Positions 24,644 to 33,370 are shown, counted from the stretch's first letter. The stretch: 64,000 bases of DNA from Vibrio mediterranei (GCF_900088415.1 NZ_FLLQ01000008.1:124001-188000); one strand, 5' to 3'. The notes: a model not told the origin generated them from the sequence alone. Numbers and translations are program-made.

Positions 24644-25513
24644 TTAGCGATGTAGTCGTTCTACTGCTCTGATGGTTTTGCTCAAGCTCTCTTCCGCTAA
24701 AGATGGCATTTTGCTTGCCATGGTGGCATACAAGCTGTCGATCATCGCCAATTTAACCAAACGTGCAGTGCCGTTTTTGCCAAGTACAGGCTCAGGCGAC
24801 GCTGGGGCATAAAGTGGGATATCCGACAAAGATGACAGCTCTGCGTGATAGTTATTGGTAATAGAAATCACGGTCGCACCAGACTGTTTTGCCTGACGCA
24901 CAGCATCCATGAGATCAACCGTCTGGCCAGAGTGAGAGACCACCAATACAACGTCTTGGTCTGTCATAATGCTCGCTGACATCAGCATTAAGTGACGATC
25001 TTTAGGCACCGATGATTTAATACCAATACGTAGCAGCTTATGCTGAAAATCTTCACAGATGATGCTTGAACCACCAACTGCAAAAAGCTCGATATTTCGA
25101 GCCTTTAGCAGGGCCTCTGCAGCCGCGTCGACCATGCTTACATCCACAAAATTGAGGATCTCAGTTAGGGCATTTATGGAGTTTTGCAGTACCTTTGACA
25201 CAATCTTCTCGGCGCTATCATCAGGCAACAAACGCTCACTTGGCGCATAGGACTGAGTTTCGCTCTGCGCATATAACGACTCTTTCAGCTGTTTAAAGCC
25301 GCTAAACCCCAACTTCTTCGATACTTTGACAATCAGCGCCGGAGAGACGCTTAATCGTTCGGCAACCTCATTTATCGAGGTCGACTTTTGCAAAAAATGC
25401 GGCTGCAAAAAGTTTTCCGCTATCGACTGTTCCGTCTTAGTCAGCGACGGCATCATCATACGTATATTGGGGATTACCTGATTCGAGTTCACAACTTTCA
25501 ACACAGCTCTCAA
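24644..25513 (-). CDS. RpiR/MurR-family transcriptional regulator (HTH + SIS)
   Basis: A 289-residue regulator. The N-terminal HTH_6 domain (~20-95; SINEVAERLSVSPALIVKVSKKLGFSGFK) is followed by a SIS sugar-phosphate-binding domain (~130-270; VVSHSGQTVDLMDAVRQAKQ). It is last in line after the PTS and GH32 genes, facing the same way, and probably controls them in response to a sugar phosphate. The frame opens with TTG 25513, preceded by AAGGAAA at good spacing; a downstream GTG or the MMM cluster could also start it. Confidence 0.85.
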   Translation of the reverse strand: MRAVLKVVNSNQVIPNIRMMMPSLTKTEQSIAENFLQPHFLQKSTSINEVAERLSVSPALIVKVSKKLGFSGFKQLKESLYAQSETQSYAPSERLLPDDSAEKIVSKVLQNSINALTEILNFVDVSMVDAAAEALLKARNIELFAVGGSSIICEDFQHKLLRIGIKSSVPKDRHLMLMSASIMTDQDVVLVVSHSGQTVDLMDAVRQAKQSGATVISITNNYHAELSSLSDIPLYAPASPEPVLGKNGTARLVKLAMIDSLYATMASKMPSLAEESLSKTIRAVERLHR

Positions 25514-25587
25514 AGTATTTCCTTCATTATAACCCTAAAACTACTGGATTTTCTGCACCTGTCGGTGACGAGTGTGCACTTGAATCG

Positions 25588-26997
25588 CTAAACTTCTAAT
25601 GTCCAATGCTGGTAGCTGACTGCTTTATCACTTTCGAACCGGAAACCACATTGCAGCTCACTGCTACTTGCTTGTCCAAACAATCGACTGGTCATTACAG
25701 CTTTTCCATCATTGATAAAGACTTCAACGCATGAGTGGTCACGCATCAGCTGCAACGAAGAGGCTTTTCCCTTCCATGCTCTATCTTCCCATAAACCTGT
25801 TTTAAGGTTCTTTCGTCGAGTTGTGATACTCGAAGGCGTGACTAACAGTGATAAGTCGTCGGACAGCTCAATCGTGATAGTGGCTCCGTCAATATCTTGC
25901 AGCAACAATTCGGCACTTAATCCAACCAAAGAGGTGGATAAGCAGGTTCCCGATTGTGGGTTGCGGCGCAACGTCGTCAATTCTTCAACAGGTTGTTGTA
26001 ACAGCTCACCGTTGAGAATTGTTAATCTGCGCGGGCAGGTCATTTGGTGAATCCAACCATATTCAATAGTTGGTTGATAAGGTTCAAACTCATCCGGTTT
26101 GCCCATCCAACCAAACAAAATACGACGTCCCTTGTTATCTTCGAAGGTTTGGGGCGCATAGAAATCGAACCCGTGGTCCATCAAACGGCTGCCAGTAGCG
26201 TTGTAAAGCGCTTGATGGTAATCGAGCTCACCCAAAGTGACCTCAACATCAAATGTTTCTGTCGCTTTGCCCTCTATATCTATCCAAGTCTTTGGACAAG
26301 TAATCATGACATCGCAACCATCAAGAGCAAAGAGATCTGGACACTCCAGCATAAAGTTAGCATCTTGCTTGCCGTTAATGTCAGTACCGTAAATGTCACC
26401 ACATTTCTCCCACTGATGCAGGTCAGTAGAACGATACAGAATCACCACGCCACGCCGCTGCAGATCTTCTGCTCCAAGCACCATGTAATAATGATTGCCA
26501 CGTTTCCAAACTTTAGGATCGCGAACATGACCGCTATAACCATCAGGCAATGACAATACCGGCCCAAGTTTAGTTACCGTGCCCTGCTCATCTAGCTGTG
26601 CTCTACATTGATAGGCAGTTCGACCACCCTCTGGGTATTTAACATTACCGGTGTAAAACAGCTCAAGCTTACCATCGACTTCAATAGCGGAACCGGAATA
26701 ACAACCCGATATCTCATAGTCTTCAGTCGGTGCCAAGGCTAAGGGTTTATGTTGCCAATGGATAAGGTCTGAAGACGTTGCTAGCCCCCAAGCCTTTGCA
26801 CCATGTTCACATTTGAGTGGGTTCCACTGATAAAACAAATGGTATTCACCATTAAAAAACGACAAGCCGTTGGGATCATTCAATAAACCAACACGTGGAG
26901 CGAAGTGCCACACTGGACGATATGGATCATGCTCTCCATGTTTAGGGGCATTAAGCAAAGATTGGATAGTTCGCAGGAAATATTGAGAATCTGTCAT
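25588..26997 (-). CDS. scrB: Sucrose-6-phosphate hydrolase-type GH32 enzyme
   Basis: A 469-residue beta-fructosidase of glycoside hydrolase family 32. The nucleophile motif LLNDPNG, the RDPKVW transition-state motif and the acid/base ECPDLF motif are all intact in the five-blade propeller, and a C-terminal beta-sandwich follows. It should cleave a fructosyl disaccharide phosphate delivered by the adjacent EIIBC. The start is at 26997: GGAG lies 5 nt upstream, and the longer frame would run through a hairpin. The name scrB is by family; the exact substrate is open, since no fructokinase is present. Confidence 0.88.
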   Translation of the reverse strand: MTDSQYFLRTIQSLLNAPKHGEHDPYRPVWHFAPRVGLLNDPNGLSFFNGEYHLFYQWNPLKCEHGAKAWGLATSSDLIHWQHKPLALAPTEDYEISGCYSGSAIEVDGKLELFYTGNVKYPEGGRTAYQCRAQLDEQGTVTKLGPVLSLPDGYSGHVRDPKVWKRGNHYYMVLGAEDLQRRGVVILYRSTDLHQWEKCGDIYGTDINGKQDANFMLECPDLFALDGCDVMITCPKTWIDIEGKATETFDVEVTLGELDYHQALYNATGSRLMDHGFDFYAPQTFEDNKGRRILFGWMGKPDEFEPYQPTIEYGWIHQMTCPRRLTILNGELLQQPVEELTTLRRNPQSGTCLSTSLVGLSAELLLQDIDGATITIELSDDLSLLVTPSSITTRRKNLKTGLWEDRAWKGKASSLQLMRDHSCVEVFINDGKAVMTSRLFGQASSSELQCGFRFESDKAVSYQHWTLEV

Positions 26998-27007
26998 AAA
27001 AACTCCA

Positions 27008-27030
27008 AAGCCTCCCATTAAGGGAGGCTT
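27008..27030 (-). promoter_or_regulatory. Intercistronic hairpin between EIIBC and GH32 genes
   Basis: A perfect 9-bp stem (AAGCCTCCC / GGGAGGCTT, 5-base loop) lies 13 bases past the EIIBC stop, immediately before the GH32 ribosome site (TGGAGTTTTT). It could be an mRNA-stabilising or partial termination element setting the transporter-to-hydrolase ratio. Confidence 0.55.
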
Positions 27031-27043
27031 ATCATTAAATCGC

Positions 27044-28441
27044 TTATTTCTTTTCAAGCATCTTGTCAGAGAAGCCCATGGTGTAAGTCAACGAGAACGC
27101 CACACCACAACTTACCGCGTGAACGAGTAAGTAAGAGAGAATCTGACCATCTAAATAAAGTAGCGTGCCTGGGATAACGGTTACTGCCATACCGCTCGCT
27201 GCTAGACCAAGAATTTGCGCCACAAAACCACCAGCAGCACCACCAACTAGGGCGAATACGAATGGACGATAGTAACGAAGGTTCACACCAAAGATTGCTG
27301 GTTCAATAATGCCTAGGAAAGCAGATACCGTTGATGGGAAACACAGCGCTTTAAGCTTCTTACTCTGCGTCTTCATACCAACTGCTAGACACGCTGCACC
27401 CTGAGCTGAGATAGCACCAGTGATAAGTGCGTTGAAAACGTTGCTACCTTCGTTCGCTAGTAGCTGGATTTCTAGCAGGTTAAACACGTGGTGAACACCA
27501 GTGATAACAATCAAATCCCACACGAAACCGATAATCAGACCACTCAAGCCAAATGGTAGGTCAAGCAAGTACTTAGTTGCCTCTACCATAGTCACTTCAA
27601 CGATGTGGAACAATGGACCTACAGCAAGAAGTGCAACAGCACTCATAATAAGCAGCGTTAGGAACGGAGTCATCACCAAATCAAACGCTTCTGGCATGAT
27701 TGAGCGAATGCGGCGTTCCAACTTCGCGGTTAGGAAACCTGCAATAAATGCTGGAATAACAGAACCTTGGTAACCAACGACTGGAATAAAGCCAAAGAAC
27801 ATCAATGGATTTGCTTCACCGAAACCAACCGCCCATGCATTAGGTAATGCAGGAGAAACCAGCATTAGACCAAGCACCAAACCTATCAATGGAGTCCCTC
27901 CGAATACGCGGCTTGCCGACCAAGCCACCATCGCAGGTAAGAAAATAAACGCCGTATCCGTGAGAATTTGGGTATAAAGGATAAAGTTTGCAGGGATAGA
28001 ATCAGGCGTTAGGCCAAATATAGCCAACACTTCAGGTCGCGTCACAAGTCCACGAAGCCCCATAAACAATCCTGTTGCTACCAAGGCAGGTATCAGTGGG
28101 ACGAATACATCACTGAATGTGCGAATCGCTCGTTGTAGCGCCGTACCTTGTTGGTTTGCTGCTTGTTTAATTTCTGACTTTGAAGACGTCGATAAATCGA
28201 GATTCTGAACCGCTTCAAACACACGGTTAACCGTCCCAGTTCCGAAGATAATTTGGTACTGACCACTGTTAAAGAACGCGCCCTTTACCTTGTCTGTATC
28301 TTCAATCCTCTCTTTATCGATTTTGGCTTCATCCGCCACCATTACACGTAAGCGTGTTGCACAGTGCGCAACCGATACTATGTTTTGTTCACCGCCTAAC
28401 GAGTTAACCAACTCTTCTGCAATCAACGAATAAGACATCAT
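27044..28441 (-). CDS. scrA: PTS sucrose-type transporter, EIIBC
   Basis: A 465-residue phosphotransferase permease. The EIIB domain (~1-85) carries the phosphorylated cysteine in VAHCATRLRV. The EIIC domain (~100-460) has about ten membrane segments, including a GITGVHH-like VITGVHHVFNLLEIQL and the NxExxIFG-like GIIEPAIFGVNLRY substrate-site motif. No EIIA domain is present, so the glucose EIIA would serve. The start is placed at the ATG pair 28441/28438 after AGGATGAA; the frame extends to 28480 without a site. It is expected to import and 6-phosphorylate a sucrose-like disaccharide. It is divergent from the rpiB-epimerase pair. Confidence 0.88.
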   Translation of the reverse strand: MMSYSLIAEELVNSLGGEQNIVSVAHCATRLRVMVADEAKIDKERIEDTDKVKGAFFNSGQYQIIFGTGTVNRVFEAVQNLDLSTSSKSEIKQAANQQGTALQRAIRTFSDVFVPLIPALVATGLFMGLRGLVTRPEVLAIFGLTPDSIPANFILYTQILTDTAFIFLPAMVAWSASRVFGGTPLIGLVLGLMLVSPALPNAWAVGFGEANPLMFFGFIPVVGYQGSVIPAFIAGFLTAKLERRIRSIMPEAFDLVMTPFLTLLIMSAVALLAVGPLFHIVEVTMVEATKYLLDLPFGLSGLIIGFVWDLIVITGVHHVFNLLEIQLLANEGSNVFNALITGAISAQGAACLAVGMKTQSKKLKALCFPSTVSAFLGIIEPAIFGVNLRYYRPFVFALVGGAAGGFVAQILGLAASGMAVTVIPGTLLYLDGQILSYLLVHAVSCGVAFSLTYTMGFSDKMLEKK

Positions 28442-28520
28442 TTCATCCTGCGATTTGTTTATTGAGTAATTGCTTTTCAATCTATCACCCCTTTACGTGC
28501 TAGACGACGATCCTTATCAC

Positions 28521-28535
28521 AAAATAAATTATTTT
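28521..28535. promoter_or_regulatory. Palindrome in the divergent sugar-gene promoter region
   Basis: AAAATAAATTATTTT is a perfect inverted repeat about 80 bases before the EIIBC start. It is a candidate site for the RpiR-type regulator, although AT-rich palindromes also arise by chance. Confidence 0.35.
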
Positions 28536-28644
28536 ATGAAATTTACACTATTGTGAATTTTATTGTGAATTTTTAATCCGCTATTTTTCAATTACTTATA
28601 TAATCATTGGCAATTTCAATGAAATTTAAATATTTACAGGCGTG

Positions 28645-28661
28645 AATTTTATCGTAAAATT
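28645..28661. promoter_or_regulatory. Palindrome upstream of rpiB
   Basis: AATTTTATCGTAAAATT is a perfect 7-3-7 inverted repeat 35 bases before the rpiB ATG. It is a candidate operator for the local regulator. Confidence 0.4.
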
Positions 28662-28695
28662 AAAGCCATATTCATCGGTTAAGGTACAGACAAAC

Positions 28696-29148
28696 ATGAT
28701 CATTTCTATTGGTTGTGACCACGTAGGTTTCGAACACAAAGCTCTCGTTATTAGTCACTTAGAACAAAAAGGTCATCAAGTGATCGACTTAGGTGCTCAA
28801 TCTGCCGAGCGAACAGACTACCCTCAATACGGCAAAGCGGTTGCAAACTCAGTAATTTCAGGTCAAGCCGAGCGCGGTATTTTGATTTGCGGTACAGGTG
28901 TTGGCATTTCGCTAGCAGCTAACAAAGTTCCAGGAATTCGCGCAGTGGTTTGCAGCGACCCATACACCGCCCAGCTTTCTCGCGAGCACAACGACACCAA
29001 CATTCTTTCGTTTGGCTCTCGCGTCGTAGGAATTGAGCTCGCTAAAATGATTGTAGACCGTTGGCTAGAAGGTGAGTTTGAAGGTGGCCGTCACCAGAAT
29101 CGTATTAACCAAATTGCTGACATCGAAAAGGAGCTCACTCATGGCTAA
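28696..29148 (+). CDS. rpiB: RpiB-type sugar-phosphate isomerase
   Basis: A 150-residue LacAB/RpiB-family isomerase that interconverts aldose and ketose phosphates (ribose 5-phosphate or allose 6-phosphate in known members). IGCDHVGFEHK near the N-terminus and the active-site loop ICGTGVGISLAANK with its catalytic cysteine are intact, as is SREHNDTNILSFG. ATG 28696 is chosen because MIISIGCDH is the family start; the longer GTG frame crosses the palindrome. It overlaps the epimerase gene by 8 bases. Confidence 0.88.
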   Translation: MIISIGCDHVGFEHKALVISHLEQKGHQVIDLGAQSAERTDYPQYGKAVANSVISGQAERGILICGTGVGISLAANKVPGIRAVVCSDPYTAQLSREHNDTNILSFGSRVVGIELAKMIVDRWLEGEFEGGRHQNRINQIADIEKELTHG

Positions 29149-29818
29149 GTTTTGTCCTTCAATGATGTGTGTGGATTTCTCTAAATTACCTCAAGAGTTG
29201 GCTGAGCTAGAGAAAGCCAAAGTAGATATGCTTCATATTGATGTAATGGATGGACACTTTGTTCCTAACTTCGCCCTAGGCCCGGAAGATATTAAGGCTA
29301 TCCGCAATACAACCGATATTGAATACGATGTGCACCTAATGTTGTCCAATCCAGATCAGTACATTGATATGTTTGCTGATCTCGGTGCAAGCCTAATGTA
29401 TGTTCATGCGGAGGCACCACCGCACCTACATCGTACGCTTGGTAATATTCAAGCTAAAGGTATTAAATCAGGTCTGGCTATCAATCCAGGCACACCACTG
29501 AGTGTGATTGAAGATGTACTTGATGTCACAGACGTAATTTTGGTGATGTCAGTTAACCCAGGATTTGCGGGGCAGAAGTTCATTGCCAATGCTTTCAATC
29601 GAATTGATCGCATTATTGACATGATCAACAAACAAGGTACCGATACTAAGCTGGCTATTGATGGTGCGATCAGCCCTGAAGTCATCGATTTGCTTAAGGA
29701 TAAAATCGAATACTTTATCCTTGGTACTGCTGGCTTATTTGGTAAACCAACTAGTTATGCGGAAACCATGGATAACTTGAGAGCAATTGCAGATGGCAAG
29801 CTAGCCACCGCAGCTTAA
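29141..29818 (+). CDS. Ribulose-phosphate / allulose-6-phosphate 3-epimerase family protein
   Basis: A 225-residue TIM-barrel epimerase. The metal and substrate motifs are visible: SMMCVDF near the start, HIDVMDGHFVPN, VHLML, VMSVNPGFAGQKF and the AIDGAI phosphate/metal site. The core-pathway rpe is normally linked to other genes (gph, trpS). This copy is coupled to rpiB in a sugar operon, which recalls E. coli alsE (D-allulose-6-phosphate 3-epimerase) beside the allose genes. The start at 29141 has AAGGAG 7 nt upstream. Substrate assignment between ribulose 5-P and allulose 6-P cannot be made by eye. Confidence 0.82.
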   Translation: MAKFCPSMMCVDFSKLPQELAELEKAKVDMLHIDVMDGHFVPNFALGPEDIKAIRNTTDIEYDVHLMLSNPDQYIDMFADLGASLMYVHAEAPPHLHRTLGNIQAKGIKSGLAINPGTPLSVIEDVLDVTDVILVMSVNPGFAGQKFIANAFNRIDRIIDMINKQGTDTKLAIDGAISPEVIDLLKDKIEYFILGTAGLFGKPTSYAETMDNLRAIADGKLATAA

Positions 29819-29866
29819 CCCCTACTTTAAAACCGCTCCTGCTATAAAACTCGCGTATAGCTTGAT

Positions 29867-29896
29867 AAGACCTTTCAATGATGAAAGGTCTTTCTT
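29867..29896 (+). terminator. Terminator after the epimerase gene
   Basis: AAGACCTTTCA / TGAAAGGTCTT stem with an ATGA loop followed by TCTTT. Confidence 0.88.
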
Positions 29897-29963
29897 TAGC
29901 TGCAAATAACTCTCATAATATTGCCTGTAACCACACCGTGATGCTCAATCTCTTGAGGAAACC

Positions 29964-30713
29964 ATGACTAAAAAGATTCTCTTTGTCTGCCGAGGCAATT
30001 CAGCACGTTCGCAACTAGCGGAAGCGATTATAAATCGCGATTATGCTGAGTTTTATCAAGCCTTTAGTGCAGGGAGCAGTCCAAGTCAGGTTGACGCAAG
30101 AACAATATCGACATTAAACGATGCAGATTTTCCTACCGATGAACTGTATTCAAAGTCCATCGACGAGTTTAAAGACACGCATTTTGACTATGTAATTACG
30201 CTCTGCTCTTCAGCGCAGCGTGAATGTGGTGTATTCGAGAACACTGAAGAAAGTATTTATTGGGATCTTCCTGCGCCAACGTCACTCTCTGATATCTCCT
30301 TCGAAGCGTCTTTATATGATCTGCAAAAGCGCATCGACTTGTTTGTTACCGTTCATCAACCGACTAACGATTTAGATTTTGATCCTTTAGTACTACATAA
30401 GTGCTTAGGCGATCAGACTCGCCTCATGATCACTTTATTGATCTTTACAGAGGTTGAATTGAGTGTTGGGGAGCTGTGTGAAGCATTACAAGAATCACAG
30501 CCTAAGATTTCCCGAGCGCTCGCAGTACTCAGAAATTGCGGGATCGTTTCAGATAGAAGAAAAGGTCAATGGGCGTTTTACTCCATTTCAGGCAAACTAC
30601 CACTATGGGCAATCGACATTCTAGACGCATCTGTGGTCAGTATGAGAGGAGCATTAGTGGCGGCTAATCAGCTACTCAACCAATCGACCACCCGCCCAGA
30701 AAAACATAATTAG
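29964..30713 (+). CDS. ArsC-ArsR fusion: thioredoxin-type arsenate reductase with a C-terminal winged-helix domain
   Basis: A 249-residue fusion. Residues 1-~133 are a low-molecular-weight phosphatase-fold ArsC: the loop CRGNSARSQ holds Cys9, and the two redox cysteines Cys81 and Cys88 occur in ITLCSSAQRECGVF, matching Cys10/82/89 of the thioredoxin-coupled reductase. Residues ~138-249 are an ArsR-type winged helix (LQESQPKISRALAVLRNCGIV; wing RRKGQWAFYS), a close relative of the 24139 ArsR. One protein may reduce arsenate and sense the arsenite made, or the ArsR part may bind the same operators. GAGGAA precedes the ATG. It is separated from the rest of the ars locus by the sugar cluster. Confidence 0.85.
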   Translation: MTKKILFVCRGNSARSQLAEAIINRDYAEFYQAFSAGSSPSQVDARTISTLNDADFPTDELYSKSIDEFKDTHFDYVITLCSSAQRECGVFENTEESIYWDLPAPTSLSDISFEASLYDLQKRIDLFVTVHQPTNDLDFDPLVLHKCLGDQTRLMITLLIFTEVELSVGELCEALQESQPKISRALAVLRNCGIVSDRRKGQWAFYSISGKLPLWAIDILDASVVSMRGALVAANQLLNQSTTRPEKHN

Positions 30714-30728
30714 CCACTCATTTTCGTA

Positions 30729-31397
30729 TCATCGAATAAAGGTCAGCAGTTGGTGCATTTCAGTAATGCTATGTAAATATGAGCTATTGATTGTGGTCTC
30801 TTTATGCGGTTCCGCATGGGAAAAGTACAACGTGGTTACATTGGCTTCAACGCCAGCTTGAATGCCAACCAGAGAATCATCTATGAATAAACACTCTTCT
30901 GAGCTCACTTGCATTTTGTCCATCACGTAGTGCAACAGTTTGGGATCGGGCTTCCATGCATTGGCATCCAAAGCACTGAAGACAGTGCCTTCAAAGTACT
31001 GGTCTAGTTTAGCCAGCGGCAACGTAAACGCCATCTTTTCATGGGGAGCATTTGATGCGATACATACCGCAATATTATTCGCCTTCAGCTCATCCAATAC
31101 TTCATAGACACCATCGATAACCGTTAATTGTTCAGCAAACAGCTCCTTACAACGCAATCGATAGTGGCTAATAAGCTTAGCTAAACCATCATTAGCAAGC
31201 TTGGAGTTGTTGTCGACCAGTGCCCCGAAGATCTTTTCCAGTTTCACGCCTTGAAACTGATCTTTGACATCATCATAGTTTACCTCGACGCCAATACTGC
31301 TTAGCACCTCTACAATAGCTTGCAAACACAAACGTTCACTATCGATCAGTGTTCCATCACAATCAAAAATCACGCATTTGATTCTCTTTGATGCCAT
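30729..31397 (-). CDS. HAD-superfamily phosphatase (YieH-like)
   Basis: A 222-residue cytosolic sugar-phosphate phosphatase or phosphoglucomutase-like HAD-IA protein. Motif I FDCDGTLIDSE holds the nucleophile Asp, motif II is IASNAP, motif III KPDPKLL and motif IV FIDDSLVGI. A helical cap (~20-85) follows motif I. Length and cap type match E. coli YieH. The substrate is not readable. It is convergent with the ArsC-ArsR gene with only 15 bases between. Confidence 0.82.
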   Translation of the reverse strand: MASKRIKCVIFDCDGTLIDSERLCLQAIVEVLSSIGVEVNYDDVKDQFQGVKLEKIFGALVDNNSKLANDGLAKLISHYRLRCKELFAEQLTVIDGVYEVLDELKANNIAVCIASNAPHEKMAFTLPLAKLDQYFEGTVFSALDANAWKPDPKLLHYVMDKMQVSSEECLFIDDSLVGIQAGVEANVTTLYFSHAEPHKETTINSSYLHSITEMHQLLTFIR

Positions 31398-31931
31398 ATT
31401 TTATTTCACCACCTGATTTCAGTCTGTTGTCTTCGAACAACAAATCGCCATAAAAAGCACACAATATCATCAGGGTTTATTGGCTTCAATGAAGGAAGAG
31501 CTTGTACCGTATGGACTACTATTTTGAAAAAAAGTTACCAAATGGTGCCCATTCATCCGGATTATTTATTTTGATCCAAAAATTAAATACTAAGCGCCGA
31601 AACCTTGCTCTAAAACAAGTTATGCACAGTGAAATCTGATCAATTCGGTGGTAGAATTCGTGCCCGAAAAGAAAAAAAATTACAGAATTAGCGGTTATTT
31701 TTTTGCAATCTTACTGAAATATAGTGGATTAGCTCAAAAAAAGTGGCCTAGAAAGCGCCTCAGTTGGTCATAAAATGACTAAACTTGTTGAAAGACTTTC
31801 ATTTCTAGAAGAAGCAAAATAGGCAAGACATTTGATAGCTCATGTGAATTATTTATGGGCATCCCTAGCCTTCTAGAGAGACTAATACTAACTTTCAAAT
31901 TGTAATAATATTTACCCGGAGAGTATCTTCC
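31398..31931. promoter_or_regulatory. 534-base AT-rich region upstream of pykF
   Basis: No convincing gene was found. A 42-codon frame from about 31507 has no ribosome site. The region must hold the promoters of the HAD gene and of pykF; a small GAAAGACTTTC palindrome lies at about 31791. I could not find a clear FruR/Cra site. The length is unusual for an ordinary promoter and leaves room for a long 5' leader or an unannotated small RNA. Confidence 0.4.
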
Positions 31932-33344
31932 ATGAAAAAGACCAAAATCGTATGTACGATTGGCCCTAAAACTGAATCAGTAGAGAAGCTAACTGAACTA
32001 GTAAACGCAGGCATGAACGTTATGCGTCTTAACTTCTCTCACGGTGACTACGAAGAGCACGGCACTCGTATTGCTAACTTCCGTGAAGTTATGGCAAACG
32101 TTGGTAAGCAACTTGCAATTCTTCTAGACACTAAAGGTCCAGAAATTCGTACTATCAAACTAGAAGGCGGCAATGACGTTGATCTAGTAGCTGGTCAAGA
32201 ATTCACTTTCACAACAGATATCTCTGTTGTTGGTAACAAAGACACTGTTGCTGTTACTTACGCTGGTTTTGCACAAGACCTTTCTGCTGGTAACACTATC
32301 CTAGTAGACGACGGTCTAATCGAGATGGAAGTTATCTCTACTACTGAAACTGAAGTTAAGTGTAAAGTTCTTAACAACGGTGCTCTAGGCGAAAACAAAG
32401 GTGTTAACCTACCAGGCGTTTCTGTTCAGCTTCCAGCTCTATCTGAAAAAGATAAGAACGACCTAAAATTTGGTTGTGAGCAAGGCGTTGACTTTGTTGC
32501 AGCTTCTTTCATTCGTAAAGCTTCTGACGTTAAAGAAATCCGTGACGTTCTAAACGCAAACGGTGGCGAGAACATCCACATCATTTCTAAGATCGAAAAC
32601 CAAGAAGGTGTAGATAACTTCGACGAGATCCTAGAGCTTTCTGACGGTATCATGGTTGCTCGTGGTGACCTTGGTGTTGAAATCCCAGCTGAAGAAGTAA
32701 TCTTCGCTCAGAAAATGATGATTGAGAAGTGTAACCGTGCTCGTAAGACAGTTATCACTGCAACTCAAATGCTTGACTCTATGATCAACAACCCACGTCC
32801 AACTCGTGCTGAAGCGGGTGACGTTGCGAACGCAATCATGGACGGTACTGATGCAGTAATGCTTTCAGGTGAGACAGCTAAAGGTAAATACCCTGTTGAA
32901 GCGGTAACTATCATGGCTCAAATCGCTAACCGTACTGACGGCGCACTAAAAGCTGAGCTAGGTTCTCGTCTAGACAGCCCACGCCTGCGCATCACAGAAG
33001 CAGTATGTAAAGGTGCAGTAGACACAGCTGAGAAGCTAGCTGCTCCACTAATCATCGTTGCTACTGAAGGTGGTAAGTCTGCACGTTCTGTACGTAAATA
33101 CTTCCCAACAGCAAGCATCGTTGCGCTAACAACTAACCCTAAGACTGCTGCACAGCTAGTTCTTACTAAGGGTGTTCGCCCAGTTCTTGTTGATTCAATC
33201 GACAGCACTGATGAGTTCTACAAAAACGGTAAAGAGTACGCTCTAGAGTCTGGTTTTGGTAAGAAAGGCGACATCGTAGTAATGGTTTCTGGTGCTCTAG
33301 TAGCTTCAGGCACAACTAACACAGCTTCTGTTCACGTACTATAA
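31932..33344 (+). CDS. pykF: Pyruvate kinase I
   Basis: A 470-residue glycolytic enzyme converting phosphoenolpyruvate and ADP to pyruvate and ATP. The N-terminus (KTKIVCTIGPKTES) is typical, as are MRLNFSHG, the DTKGPEIRT segment, the catalytic lysine region IISKIENQEG, and the MVARGDLGVEIP and TATQMLDSMI signatures. Codon use is strongly biased toward a few preferred codons, as expected for a highly expressed gene. A single gene with its own terminator. Confidence 0.97.
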   Translation: MKKTKIVCTIGPKTESVEKLTELVNAGMNVMRLNFSHGDYEEHGTRIANFREVMANVGKQLAILLDTKGPEIRTIKLEGGNDVDLVAGQEFTFTTDISVVGNKDTVAVTYAGFAQDLSAGNTILVDDGLIEMEVISTTETEVKCKVLNNGALGENKGVNLPGVSVQLPALSEKDKNDLKFGCEQGVDFVAASFIRKASDVKEIRDVLNANGGENIHIISKIENQEGVDNFDEILELSDGIMVARGDLGVEIPAEEVIFAQKMMIEKCNRARKTVITATQMLDSMINNPRPTRAEAGDVANAIMDGTDAVMLSGETAKGKYPVEAVTIMAQIANRTDGALKAELGSRLDSPRLRITEAVCKGAVDTAEKLAAPLIIVATEGGKSARSVRKYFPTASIVALTTNPKTAAQLVLTKGVRPVLVDSIDSTDEFYKNGKEYALESGFGKKGDIVVMVSGALVASGTTNTASVHVL

Positions 33345-33370
33345 TTCTTACAGTACATTCAGAACATCTA

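Noticed and set aside
31507..31635. 42-codon frame upstream of pykF
   Set aside because: No ribosome binding site, and AT-rich sequence easily gives such frames by chance.
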